Assembly: GCA_036927565.1 (NCBI GenBank)
Contig: JAYESD010000001.1
Location: 35,377,146 to 35,441,145, forward strand
Direction: 5' to 3'
Source of the DNA: Tuctoria greenei
Lineage: Eukaryota > Streptophyta > Magnoliopsida > Poales > Poaceae
DNA length: 64,000 bases
Below, piece by piece: positions 11,264 to 22,454 of the stretch (position 1 is the stretch's first letter; each line of letters opens with the position of its first letter). The notes beneath the pieces were generated by a model, which was given only the letters and a program-made list of their open reading frames with translations, searched no databases and had not been told where the DNA came from. Made by a program: the position numbers and the translations under genes.

Positions 11264-13167
11264 TTTTGACAAGACCTTTGAGCTAGAATGCGATGCAAGC
11301 AGCATTGGTATTGGAGGTGTTCTCATACAAGGAGGTAAACTCGTTGCTTTATTTAGTGAAAAACTGCATAGTCCTTCCCTGAATTATTCTACTTATGATA
11401 AAGAATTGTATGCCTTAGTATGAGTTCTACAAACTTTGAATCATGAAACATGAACCTTTGAAGTATCTTAAGTGTCAAACCAGTCTGAGTAAATGACATG
11501 CTAAGTGGATTGAATTCATAAAGTCGTTTTCACACATAATTAAGCATAAAAAAAGGGAAGGAAAATGTCATTGCCGATGCGTTATCTAGACGTTATACTA
11601 TGCTGTCCCAACATGATCATAAAATCTTTGGTTTGGAAACAATAAAAGCATTATATCCTACTGATTTGGACTTCAAAGATGCTTTTCAAAATTGTAGAGA
11701 AGGAAGAACTTGGAATAAAAATGTGCTGCAAGAGGGTCTCCTCTATCGTGCTAACAAGCTACACATTCCAGCTAGCTCCGTTCGTCTATTACTTTTGTAG
11801 GAAGCACATGGAGAAGGATTGATGGGACATTTTAACGTGAATAAAACTGAGGATGTGCTGTCCACACACTTCTTTTGGACGAAGATGAGGCGTATGTTGA
11901 GCGGTACGTATCACGATGCACTACTTGCATTAAAGCTAAGTCTCGCCTTAACCCATATGGTCTTTATACGTCTTTTCCTGTTCCTAGTGTACCTTGGGCG
12001 GATATTTCTATGGACTTTGTTTTAGGATTGCCTAGGTCTAAGAGGGGGAGGGATAGTATTTTTGTGGTTGTTGATCGTTTCTCCAAAATGGCACACTTTA
12101 TACCTTGTCATAAGAATGATAATGCCTCACATATTACTAATTTTTTTATGACAGAAATTGCTCGTTTACATGGTGTGCCAAACACCATTGTTTCTGATCG
12201 TGATGCAATAATTTTAAGTCATTTTTGGAGAACTTTTTGGTATAAATTGGGAACCAAGTTGCTATTTTCAACTACTTGTCACCCACAAACAGATGGACAA
12301 ACTGAGGTAGTTAATCGTACTCTATCCACTATGTTGCAGACTGTCTTGAAAATAAATTTGAAGTTGTGGGAGGAGTGTTTACCACATATAGAATTTGCTT
12401 ACAACAGATCCATTCACTCCAAAATGATGGTAAGTCCATTCCAGGTATTGTATGGTTTTAATCCCCGTGCTCCCATTGATTTACTACTTTTGCCTCCTTC
12501 CGAAACTATAAATTTGGATTCTTCAGAGCAATCTGAATTCATTCTTAAGATGCATGAAACTACAAAGAAAAATATTGAAAGAATGAATGAGAAATATAGG
12601 ATTGAAGGTAGTAAAGGTAGAAAAGAAGTAAACCTTGAACCAGGTGATTTAGTATGGTTACATTTGAGAAAAGAGTGTTTCACTGACTTGAGAAAATCTA
12701 AACTTATGTCTCGAGCTACTGGTCCTTTTAATATTATTGAAAAGATTAATGATAATGCATATAAGCTTGAGTTCCCTCCCGATTGCAGGGTTAGTCCCAC
12801 ATTTAACATTTCAGATTTGCAGCCATACTTGGGAGAAGAAGATGAACTTGAGTCGAGGACGACTCCAATTAAAGAGGGGGAGGATGATAAGGACATCACA
12901 ACAGTGGATACACATGTTGAACTACAAGCACCAATCACGAGAGCACGAGCGCGACTACTAAATCAACAGGTGAACTCTTTCCTAAATGCCTACCCATGTG
13001 AATTTGAGAATGGATTGCTATGTAATGATTTAATTGTTATTAGGAATCATGGAGGAGATCAACAAGTGAGGAGAGAAGGACTTGGAAACGTGAAGAACCA
13101 GCTGGGATGTCCACAAGTTGATGGAACAAGTTTACAACTCGGACTCGAGTTCAACTCGGAGTCCTGA
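11264..13167 (+). pseudogene. CRM1 pol: RNase H remnant and integrase
   Basis: RNase H begins FELECDASSIGIGGVL at about 11280 and decays after 11420, with several stops and a probable deletion. The frame reopens at 11600. A TAG at 11798-11800 and a one-base loss near 11891 interrupt the zinc-finger part (HFNVNKT, CTTCIKAKS). From 11875 to 13167 the frame is open for 430 codons. The integrase core shows its acidic residues in SMDFVLG, VSDRDA and GQTEVVNRT. The C-terminal part (LEPGDLVWLHLRKE, FNISDLQPYLG) is the usual gypsy integrase tail, followed by PITRARARLLNQQ. The last 94 codons lie within the 3' LTR. Integrase would insert the DNA copy; this copy cannot make a full pol. Confidence 0.88.
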
Positions 13168-13773
13168 AGCAGTCCACCTTAAAACGGACACCCAGGATGC
13201 ATAAGGACTCCGTTTTTGATGTTCTACATATGCACATAAAGAGGAGAAGATAAACTTTACAATGGTTCTGTTCCTACATCAAAATTCCTCCGGAGTCATC
13301 AGGAATCGTCAAAACAAGTTGAGTCTAGACTTTTATCTGGTGCTGCACCACCGTATTGGGCCATTGGGCCTTGTATCAAGTCTACATCCCTTATTTTCGT
13401 GTATTAGGGTTAGGTCATGACTCCAACACCCTTTAGACGTCCTCCCACCTATATATACTTCATAGTAGCCATCATGAACAATTGGGTTTGCTTAGATTAT
13501 TATCGTCATTCTACAGTTTGTGAAATCTTAACTTCGCGATTTCAGATCGTGTCTTCTACGTTCTTGCTTGTGTTCTCGGTTGAACTTGCAGGGATTAGCC
13601 TTCTTGGCGAGGTCAATCGTGTGCAGCACGGTTGATAACCAACGGAGCGGTGGTGTAGTGATTGCAGGGGTTTTTCGTATTCTACTCGAGAGCCTCAAAT
13701 CATCAATGTCGAGATCTCCATCAATCAACTTATCCATTACCTTTCGGAAGATCGGGCCTAAACCTCCTTATCA
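12885..13773 (+). repeat. 3' LTR of CRM1, overlapping the pol end
   Basis: 889 bp from TGATAAGGACATC to CCTTATCA, with TGATAAG/CTTATCA inverted ends. The polypurine tract AAAGAGGGGGAGGA immediately precedes it (12871-12884). TATATATA at 13450-13457 is a likely TATA box. The solo LTR at 45552-46466 shares the ends and the downstream two thirds. Confidence 0.9.
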
Positions 13774-14215
13774 AATAACATCCACGGTCCATGAGTACGA
13801 AGAGGAAGGGAACCCAATGGGTGATGCACCCAGATGGACTCGACCTCCATCGTATGAGACCGAAGGTCCGTCTTGGCACGAATGGCCAGGTGCTACATGG
13901 TAGACACTCCTATCCACTTCAAGCTCTAACATCTTGCCTCCAACATCTATGAGAAGATGTCATTCCACTTCGGCTAGAAGTCATCGTGACTATAGCCAAG
14001 GAATGACGGACCTCTCTAGAAGTATGGAGGAGCTTAAAGTAAGGATGGGTGACATCTACAACACTCTCCAAAGGCATGTCCAAGGTACCCAAGACTGGCA
14101 ACAACATATGGACGCTCAATTCATCAACCTCAACTTCATGCTACAACAAGAACATGTCGATCTCGTGGCATACTTCCGTCATCAAGGGTTGAATCCTCGA
14201 AACGGAGGTGAGTGA
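13774..14215 (+). pseudogene. C-terminal part of the ATH late (env-position) ORF
   Basis: The reading frame entering from the CRM1 junction encodes a tail rich in E, W and P, then a stop (TAG, 13901-13903). In the same frame it continues with RSMEELKVRMGDIYNTLQRH, a likely coiled coil, and ends with NPRNGGE at 14215. The upstream portion of the same ORF is seen in the second copy (53705-53903 and 62678-63485): the last codons before the CRM LTR at 63485 continue in frame with those after 13773 once the insertion and one target-duplication copy are taken out. Function unknown; Athila elements carry an ORF in the envelope position, but nothing here shows a membrane protein. Confidence 0.7.
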
Positions 14216-15578
14216 AGAACAAGCTTGGGGGAGGATCCCCACTTCAGGTAAATTGTATCAACCCCTCTGCATATTTATTTTCCACTTACCCATCACCACC
14301 TTACATCTAAAAAAATAATAGTATAGTTTTATTTTCAAATAAAATAAAATATGTGAGGTAAGAATGACTTGGAATTCACATAGATGAAATGATGAATAGT
14401 TGTTCTATTTTAATTTTCCTAAGTCCCTAGTTTACAACTTACTACTCTCCAACATATTGCTCTCATTGGCTAGAATTGCTTTTGCCTTGATTTGGAAATT
14501 GTGGGTAGCAAAAGCTTAATACATTATAAGTTGTTGTGAGATATGATATAGTGATAGAGCTGCTATTCCTAGTTTGATAGTGAAACTTATATTTTTGGAG
14601 AATTTCTGAAAAGATTAAAGTTATCCTCATTTGATTGGAAATACCCACCAAAGTCATATGATACATTTCATTGATAGACCTTATGCATATACTATTTGCT
14701 TTCACATTGAGCATTGTCAAACTAGTATAGACCTATGTGAGATTTTTTTATTACTTTTTGAATTCAAGACTTCACTTGCACATGCTATACTTCTACACTA
14801 GAAGTAAGCAAATTTCCATCATACCACCACTCCACAAAAAAAAAGAAACTCCATATCATTTATGCTTAGTACTCTCTACAAAATTTATTGCATAAAAAGG
14901 GAGTAGAAGACATGGTTACAAGAAAAAGAAAAAGAAAATGCATGCTTACATCATAAGCATGAGATAGAAAAAAAGAAAGAGAAAAGTAGCCATGTTTCAT
15001 CCCTGCAAAATAAGAGAGTCCATTCAAAAAGGAGTCATCTCAAAATATCCACATCCACTCCATTCCATCACACATGCACAAGTCTTGAATCAAATTATTT
15101 TAAATTGATTTCTCCTAAGGCTTGCTCTTTTGACTTAGCAATATTATGTGTTGCAAATATGCCTACTATATTCCCTACCAAGCTCCACATACAAGCCTTA
15201 TGTAGAGGTAGGATGAAATTAGGCACAATGTCTTGGTAAGGACATATTTCCACTACACAAAAAGGAGAGACTTGAGAGAATCAAATTGAGATACTTCAAA
15301 TCTAAACTGAACTCTTCGGATTTTGAGTGGAACTTAATTTCTAGGGTATGTGTGCTCCATTTGTTGTTCTATCTTTCAACCACCTATGAATAGAAGATGA
15401 CATAAGGCCCATAATAACCTAAGATGGGTGAAGTACCTTGCCAATTTTTGCAATACTAGGTAGAGTATTTTGTTGTGCACATGATACTTTTTAAAAGTAG
15501 AACATAGTAGCAACTCCTGATCATCAACCTAAAGTCTTGACTTTGCTCGGACGAGCAAAGTATAAGCTTGGGGCAGTT
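14216..15578 (+). other. ATH 3' non-coding region with two polypurine tracts
   Basis: AT-rich, no ORF of note. A first tract, AAGCTTGGGGGAGGAT, follows the stop codon at 14221-14236 and a second, AAGCTTGGGGCAG, lies just before the LTR (15564-15576). The second is placed for plus-strand priming. Confidence 0.75.
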
Positions 15579-16504
15579 TGTTGACGGCTGTTCTACACCA
15601 TGGATAAAGATGATATCTTTAGTCTACGATTGTTCATATACTTGGATGAAGTGTTTCTTATTTGATTATGGATTCCATGTATGTGGTAGGAATAGTATTT
15701 ATAATTGTGCTATACCATGCCCATTATATTATCATAAACAATATAAACCTCCACTATAGTCTAATTAGCTATTATATGATTATGTTAACATGAATCACTT
15801 ATGCTATGAATTTGCATTGGTTCAATGATGATTTAGTTCATTGCCTTAGGATGGCTTGTGCCTAGGCTCTTAAGGTAATTACTTAATATGCTAGCATGGT
15901 GCTAGGATAGAAAGTAGCGTTGAATGTCTCGTAGACCCACAGATTGAAGAGGTAGGCAGTAGGTGGTGACAGCCCTATCTATCCTTTGTAATCCTCCATG
16001 TTCGGCTATGCTACAGGCTCTTCGCGGGAATCGCCTAGTGTTGCTAGGGGTAAACTCGTGCCCAATGTGTTAATCCACTTAGAATGAGAATTCATAATTA
16101 ACATGATCATTAGTAACTAACTTAGGCTATGTATATGTACATTAGAAGCATAGGAGGAGTATCTACCTTACTCTTAGCCTAGTCTCTCTATTACCCCATT
16201 TAGCCCCTTAGGATAGAATGCTCTTGTGTGTGCCACACTACCTCGACTAATCATTTAACCCATCCTTGCTTGAACCCTACCTAGACCAACCTAAGCCTTT
16301 CCACTTGATGATTGTTTTACTTCCATATATACTTCCTTTGGGAAAATATAAATGACATGCTTTGGGAATACTCTTAAAAGGGGAAATGTTACATCGATAG
16401 TCGTGCGCTTGCGGACATTCAATTGAGAATCAAAACCTACCAATAAGCATTTCTGGCACCACTACTTGGGATGATTTGTTAGTAGTGCATAGGAAATATA
16501 ATCA
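15579..16504 (+). repeat. 3' LTR of ATH copy 1, internally deleted
   Basis: 926 bp starting TGTTGACGG. Compared with the 1,593-bp LTR at 49186-50778 it lacks about 670 bp (the equivalent of roughly 49207-49873), including the TATA box. The remainder aligns closely to the end. The final bases read ATAATCA rather than the ATCAACA of the other copy. A primer-site-like sequence TCTGGCACCACTACTTGGG lies at 16451-16469 inside the LTR. Confidence 0.85.
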
Positions 16505-17988
16505 GTGCCCCTAAGGCCCAAGTAAGCAAGCTCAGAGTTGGTGAGAGTAGGAAGCTCCGAGAAATAAGATCCAGAGTCCTCTGAAATAACAGGAGACCCA
16601 ACAGGCTCAATATCCAGTTTTTCGGCAAATGGCTTTGACATTTTCCTTCATGTACCGCATTTGCTCTTTTCTTGCCTTGTTGATCTTATGAAGCTTCACT
16701 TCTGATTTGCCGCAAGAACCAAAGATCGCAGCAAGATACTTCATTATCCCACTAGCGGACCCCTTGCGAGATGGAGGGGCCCTAGAGCTAGAGGGAGCCC
16801 TTGTCTCCTCTTGGGCTTTCTTAGGGGGCTCTTCACTTGACGCAATAGAGGGAGCTGTTGGGAGAGCAGGTTGAGGCAGCTTCTGAGGCCTCAAGGAAGT
16901 GTGCTCCACGTCCTTCACAAACTCAATTCTTGTGACCTTCTCAATCATGAACATAATGTATGGCGCATAGCCACATGAACGGTTCAGAGTGCAAGAGATG
17001 TTCACCATATCATTCCAAATGTAGATAACACATTAAATCTTCTCCTCTTGCTTATCACCTTCATCAAGGTTCTCAAGTAACCTTGGACACTGCCTGCATC
17101 CCCATCCTTAGGAGCAATCGTCTTCTGAAGCACTCTATTCAGGACAACAAAGAACAGCTTCATGTTCTTGGTTGATGGAGGATAGTAAGGAAGATGAGTG
17201 TCATAGAGGAACTTCATCTTGTCCTTCTCCAGAGGGTTGTCATTGTGGTTCACAATCTCATTATTCCCGGTATCCTCAAGATGTAACAGCTTTGCAAAGT
17301 CAACATAAGTGACAGAGTAGATTGATCCATGAGTCATCCAGGTTACAATTTCTTCACCCGTACTGGCAAAGTGGCAAGTGGCATAGAATTGAGCAATTAC
17401 TTCATCATTCCAGTTGTATCTAAAGGATAATAGATCCTTTATACCATGCCTCTCTGCTGCGGCCACTAGCTCATCAAAAGCATCACAGCTCTTCCTTTCA
17501 ATATAGCCCCAATTTATCCACTGACTGCGAACTACTGGAGTCTTCATCATGAGGTAGACGATGTTGTAGTAGCCCAATTGGAAATCACTCCAAAACCTCG
17601 GATCAGCAGCTACCTTCCCACTGTTGTAAGCATCAACCTTCCTGAGCTTCCACGCAACATCGTTGCCCTTCCCATTGAATCTCTGCTTTGAGGAATTTCT
17701 ATTCCCTTGCCTTTGAGGAGCCATCTTTAGGGGGGCAATCGGGCCAGAGACAATTCCATTCCCTTTGCCTTTAGTTTGGCGAGGAGTCGCCGAGCTGGAT
17801 CCAACTACATCTTTGCGCTTGGAAGATGGTTTCCCAGTCGGGAATTTTCGCCGCACCCGAGGTGGAGTGGAAGAAGGCTCGGTAGCACGCTCTTGCCTTT
17901 TGTTGGAACGAGGCACCGAACCATGAGGCAATGTCTCTTGATCCATTTTGGCCTCAAAGTCGGAGAGATTCTCATTTGGGGTCGACAT
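16505..17988 (-). pseudogene. S1 accessory ORF downstream of pol (C-terminal end displaced)
   Basis: Minus-strand ORF in the position where some Sireviruses carry an envelope-like gene. The start is the ATG at 17986-17988 (MSTPNENLSDFEAKMDQE), which matches the start of the intact S2 copy. A frameshift near 17010-17030 splits it into about 330 and 130 codons. Conserved blocks shared with S2 include VRSQWINWGYIE, RYNWNDEVIAQFYATCHF, TWMTHGS, IAPKDGDAGSVQGYLRTL and NRSCGYAPYIM. It is cut at the GTGCC target site of ATH; the last 27 codons lie at 49102-49185. No signal peptide or membrane segment is visible, so I do not call it an envelope protein. Function unknown. Confidence 0.8.
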
Positions 17989-18674
17989 TATCTTGACAGA
18001 GAAGAGATACAGGACATATATGAGAATTGGTGACAAGGGATTGCATTGAGTTGATATAAGCTAGAGATTTGATCAGTACACACTGGACTTGTCCGTAGCT
18101 CAGGTGCGGACTAGTCCGGAGCACCGGACTTGTCCGCACAGATAACAGACTAGTCCGATATGCGGCTGTTCAAACCCTAGCTAAATGAAATTTGGAGTTT
18201 CTCAATGCAGAACTGAAATAGAGTAAATGGAATATATCAAGGAAACATGTATTGGCAAGAGGAATCAATCTATTTGAGCAATACCAAGGAAAATTGAAGA
18301 GTTAGGGTTTGGTGAGAAAAATTATCAAATCCTTTGATTCGAGGAGTTTGAAGAGTTGTTGGTGTGGATTAGTCTGGGGTCTTTGATCTCCTTGCAATGT
18401 AGATCGATTCCCACAGAGATCTGAGCAGATTTGATGGAGAACTCGCAAAATTGCCTTGGGAGCACTTAAGTGAGAATAGAGAACGTGAGGGAAGTTATGA
18501 GAAGGAAGAAGAGGGGTCTGCACCGGCCTAAGGGGTTAAGGCATCGATATACCGGACTAGATCGTTGTTATTTTGGACTATTCCAGACAAGCGAACACTT
18601 TGCAGACTAGTCTGCAGTGTGCGGACTAGTCTGGAGTAACCACGAACTAGTCTGTGGTCACCCGGATAGGAAAG
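17989..18674 (-). repeat. S1 pol-accessory ORF spacer with decayed palindromes
   Basis: Non-coding. Contains degenerate copies of CGGACTAGTCCG and CGGACTTGTCCG, for example at 18111-18145 and 18601-18660. The perfect palindrome TGCAGACTAGTCTGCA at 18601-18616 looks like the same motif with both CpG sites changed. The spacer continues at 28646 beyond the C2 insertion. Confidence 0.75.
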
Positions 18675-20431
18675 TGTGAGACCTATGTGTGTCGAATACA
18701 TTGTCTATGGCGATAATAGTTTTGAATACTACCAAAACACCTTTATCATCAAGGTCTGATTCTAGGTCCGAGCTCCAGCAAGGTCCGACGATAGGTCCGG
18801 CTTGTTTTGGGTAGCTCCGGCAAGGTCGGACATAAGGTTCGACTTGCTTTGGCTAGGTTTGACTAGCTTTGGTTAGCTCTGGCTCTAGGTTCGACTAGCT
18901 TTGGTTAACTCCGTCTCTAGGTCCGACTAGCTTTGGTAAGCTCCGGCGCTAGGTCCTGCTAGCTTTGGTAAGTTCCGGCGCTAGATCCTGTTAGTTTTAG
19001 TAAGCTCCGGTTCAAGGTCCAGTTAGCTTTGGCAAGGTTCGAAGCTTGATCGCAGTGGTTCTGCTTTTAACTTGCAATGATTTGTACTTGCTTTACATTG
19101 ATGGAAAGTTTGCTTAGTAATCTTTTACTAAGTTTTTGGTGTGTTTTGGTGGTTATGGCTGATATCTTTTTTGCTAAGGTTTGCAACATACTTATGTGAG
19201 GTTCTCACATAAGGTGTTGTGGTTTCGGAACTAACGTGAGTCAAGTCAGGGACTTATGCTCGGAAGTATTGGTTGTTTATTCATGTGCAAGTGTTGCTTG
19301 AGTTCAAGACATGGCTAGTGACGGGATTCATTGAACTAGCCTTAGGGAGAATATGAGGTTCAACAACCAAGTTCTGAAGGAATTGTAGTTGAGTTGATCG
19401 GGAGGTTGCGCAACATGTTTGAATCAAGAACAATGCATACGAAGGTACCGTGGACGTCGTTGGAACATGTTTGCACGTGTGCAAGGAGTGCATGTAGGTA
19501 GCTACATGGTTCCGAGGCATGATGAAGAGATGTGGATGTAAAGAATTGGTCAGAAAGGTCCAACCGACTAGGTTATGGACTCAGGCTGTGGCTGAGTCGG
19601 GTTTGACTCAAATATGGAAAGTTTTGAGTTGGTTATGATAGTTTTCGTGTGAGACATAAAGGTAGTTTGTTTTATGAATGTAATATATGTTCCGAAGGTG
19701 TTTGGAAGTCTTAAGATTGCTTCTATCTGTGTATAGAAGAGTCTTGAGCAGTTGTGGAAAGTTTTGATTCGTGATTTGAGTAGGATTAGAGTCCTCGTAT
19801 GAGTTGAGTTGGCTTTCGGGCTGGTTATATAAGCAAGGGAGGCCATAGATCGTGGAGACAACTTTGGGGCTGTTCCTTGTGAGTTTTTATCAATACAATT
19901 CGTAGTCTAAAGGAACTTTTGTGCCTTGTTCGTCCAACTTATTTTCGTCATGTTTTTCTCGTTGACTTTCTACACAGTACTACCTTTCTTTGGTGGTTTT
20001 ATTATAACTCGAGTTTTACAGATTGGATTGATGTGATTCTTTTTGGGTTGTCTTCACAACTTGATTTTCTATCATCTATGAAAATTTCATGGTCATTGGA
20101 TTTGTGGTTTCTGATCTACATGAGTTTCTTTGCAGTGTTCCAGAACTGTTTTTCTCGGGTAGGACATATTGACCTTTGTTCGATCCTTCGATCGTAACAT
20201 GAGTTTTTCTCGACGGATTTTCGTGATTCTTGTTGTGAAGACTTTTTGAATTGATTATCCACAATCTATACTTGTTTTGTCACGATTGAACACGTTTAGA
20301 TTAGTCGCACACACGGTTTATTTAACAGATCGGTTTTCTACCGAGGGTTATTTTTGTTGCTTTCACTGAAAAGTTTTAATCTACCATTCACCCCCCTTAT
20401 GGTAGCTTTACACGTGCTCTTCGATCCTACA
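18675..20431 (+). repeat. 5' LTR of C2
   Basis: 1,757 bp from TGTGAGACC to CCTACA. An array of degenerate ~32-bp units built on AGGTCCGACTAGCTTTGG runs from about 18759 to 19030. The TATA box lies at 19826-19832. It is clearly diverged from the 3' LTR at 26901, so C2 is not a very recent insertion. Confidence 0.95.
19826..19832 (+). promoter_or_regulatory. TATA box in C2 5' LTR
   Basis: TATATAA within TTATATAAGCAAGGGAGGCC, kept in all five LTRs of this family (10658, 19826, 28038, 54993 and 62058 regions). Confidence 0.65.
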
Positions 20432-20433
20432 AT

Positions 20434-20445
20434 TGGAATCAAAGC
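20434..20445 (+). other. Degenerate primer-binding site of C2
   Basis: TGGAATCAAAGC, two changes from TGGTATCAGAGC (the initiator methionine tRNA complement found intact in C3). It lies two bases after the LTR end. Confidence 0.75.
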
Positions 20446-20493
20446 CACAGTGCTCTAATCTTTGTTATTTACATGTGTTTTTGACTAATCCTC

Positions 20494-22454
20494 GTGGAGA
20501 AATACTCGGAAAACCTTGTGTGTTTATTGGTTTTGATTTTCAAGTTTGGAAGGCACGCATGGAAGCTTTTATCCAGGAGCAAGGCTTCGCGATATGGGAA
20601 AAATTGTACAAGCCTACGACATGCCGCCAAATGATCAAGTCATGATTACAAACTTAAGAGATGTCGAGAACAACAATAGAGCCCGCAACTTGATAATCCA
20701 AGGACTAACTCAGAGCGACTTCGACCGTGTTGCACACCTCCGATCGGCGTACGATGTGTGGAGAGCACTTTGTGACTACCACGAAGGATCCAACACAATC
20801 AAGGAGGTAAAGCAAGATATGTTCAAAAAGGAATACATGCGCTTGGAGATGCAACCTGGTGAGTCCATTGATGACCTTTTTGCCCGATTTAATAAAATTC
20901 TCAGAAATCTGCGTGGTGTCAATGTAAATTTTTCTGATGCTGAGAATGCTAGGCAACTCCTTAGTGCATTAGACATGACAATATGGGAAATGAAAGTAAC
21001 ATCCATTCATGAATCATTTGTCATAAGTACTCTTACTGTAGATGTACTTTACTGTAAACTAAAAACTCATGAAACTGACATCTTATCACGTAAGAATCCA
21101 AATAAGTCTATTGCATTTGTTTCACAACATGATATGCCTAGCTCCGGCCAATCATCATCTTGCAATACTCTTGCTTTGTTGTCCTCACTAACCCTAGAGC
21201 AGATCGAGGAATTTCCAGAAGAGGAGTTAGCACCCATCTCTACTAGATACTTAAAAGCATTACAAAATGTGAGAACTAGAAGGAGAGGAAGCTCCAGACC
21301 ACAGCACCGCTTTGAATGTGGTAAGACAGGACACTTTCATATAGCATGCCCTAACCTTTCAGGTCCTACTACCCGTGAAGAAAATCATAACAAGGTCAAG
21401 ACCATCTCTAGAAACTCCAACAAGAAAAAGAAGGGTTCTATAGGACGCAAGATGATAAACAGCTTCATTACCGCACTTCAAGAGCTCAGTTCAAGTGATG
21501 TAGACATTGGAAGTGATGAAGATGATGACGATCTGGCCAACTTATTCTTCATGGTGGGCAAAACAAGATCAAGAGCAAGTCAGGAGGATGCAGAATACAA
21601 CAGTGACAACGATGAGGTATGTTCTACCTGTAATGAAATGTGTGATGCAATTTCTCATGCAACTATTATTATCAAGAAAAGGGACAAAAATCTTAGGGAT
21701 AATGCTGTTAAAATTGAATCACTAGAGTTTAAAATCAGCCGTTTAAAAACTTTGATTCCTAGTGATGATGCACGTCCCTCATGTGACTTAATATATGAAC
21801 AATTGTCCTCCCTAAGAAGTGCACATACCTCCACACTTCATAAACTTTAACTTGAAATTGAAAAGAAGAAAAAGCTTGCTGCACTTAATATTGGAAACTT
21901 AAAAGATTCTTCTTGTTCTACAATTGATCTGCATTGTTCTAGTTGTGATGACCTTGATAAGAAACTGCAAGATGCTATGAATAAGATTTCTGTTTTGAAC
22001 AATGCTTTTACATTCACATGAAGTTAAATATTGTTCTAATTGCAAACTTAAAGAAAAAACTTCATGTCAAAAGTGCCTAGACTTGTCTAAGAAACTTGAT
22101 CATATGAATAGGACACTAGAGCGGTTTTACAATGGGAATAAGAATTTGAACTTGCTGTTAAATTCTTCTAAATCTTGCAATGATAAAACTAGTTTAGGTT
22201 TTGATTCCCATGCTCATGCTAAAGCACATCCACCTCAAATTGTAAAGTCATTAGGAAGTGGAATGATTAAAACAGTTCCTAAACCAAAAGAGATAGTTTT
22301 TAAATCTGCAGGAGTGTTGTCATGTTCGGGTTCAAATAAACATATTGCATGCTCATCTAGACAAGAACACAAAGTTAAATTTCATTGTACCTATTGTGGT
22401 AGAGATGGTCATGTCATAGCTAAAAAACATAAAAATGGAAAGAATGCAAGCTAG
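20494..22454 (+). pseudogene. C2 gag with C-terminal extension (broken)
   Basis: Gag of the Sirevirus-like type. The start codon used by C3 is GTG here (20494-20496). A one-base loss near 20610 shifts the frame. The frame from 20546 runs to TAA at 21848-21850. The capsid core (ARNLIIQGLTQSDFDRVAHL, PGESIDDLFARFNKIL) is at 20670-20910. The zinc knuckle near 21312 reads RFECGKTGHFHIAC, its first cysteine replaced by arginine. After 21617 comes an extension with coiled-coil-like segments and a second knuckle (FHCTYCGRDGHV, near 22380) that has lost its last cysteine, with a frameshift near 22015. In Sireviruses a coiled-coil Gag extension has been reported to bind the LC8 dynein light chain. Everything from 21617 on lies within the putative intron. 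Confidence 0.87.

Larger units (their letters stand above)
11264..13773 (+). mobile_element. CRM-like chromovirus CRM1, 3' portion
   Basis: Plus-strand Ty3/gypsy element with RNase H remains, integrase and 3' LTR. Features pointing to the CRM clade are the integrase text (SMDFVLGLPRSKRGRDSIF), the polypurine tract lying inside the reading frame, and pol continuing about 280 bp into the 3' LTR. CRM elements favour centromeric chromatin, which fits the nested setting, but clade placement needs a tree. Its 5' part was split off by C1. It sits in ATH; the right flank is AATAA (13774-13778). Confidence 0.85.
13774..16504 (+). mobile_element. Athila-like Ty3/gypsy element ATH, 3' end (copy 1)
   Basis: Contains the C-terminal part of a late ORF, a long non-coding 3' region, a polypurine tract and a 3' LTR ending at 16504. 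GTGCC follows at 16505-16509 and is also found immediately before the 5' LTR of the Athila-like element at 49186, consistent with a 5-bp target duplication in the Sirevirus accessory ORF. The element's 5' part is displaced left by the CRM1 insertion. Confidence 0.85.
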
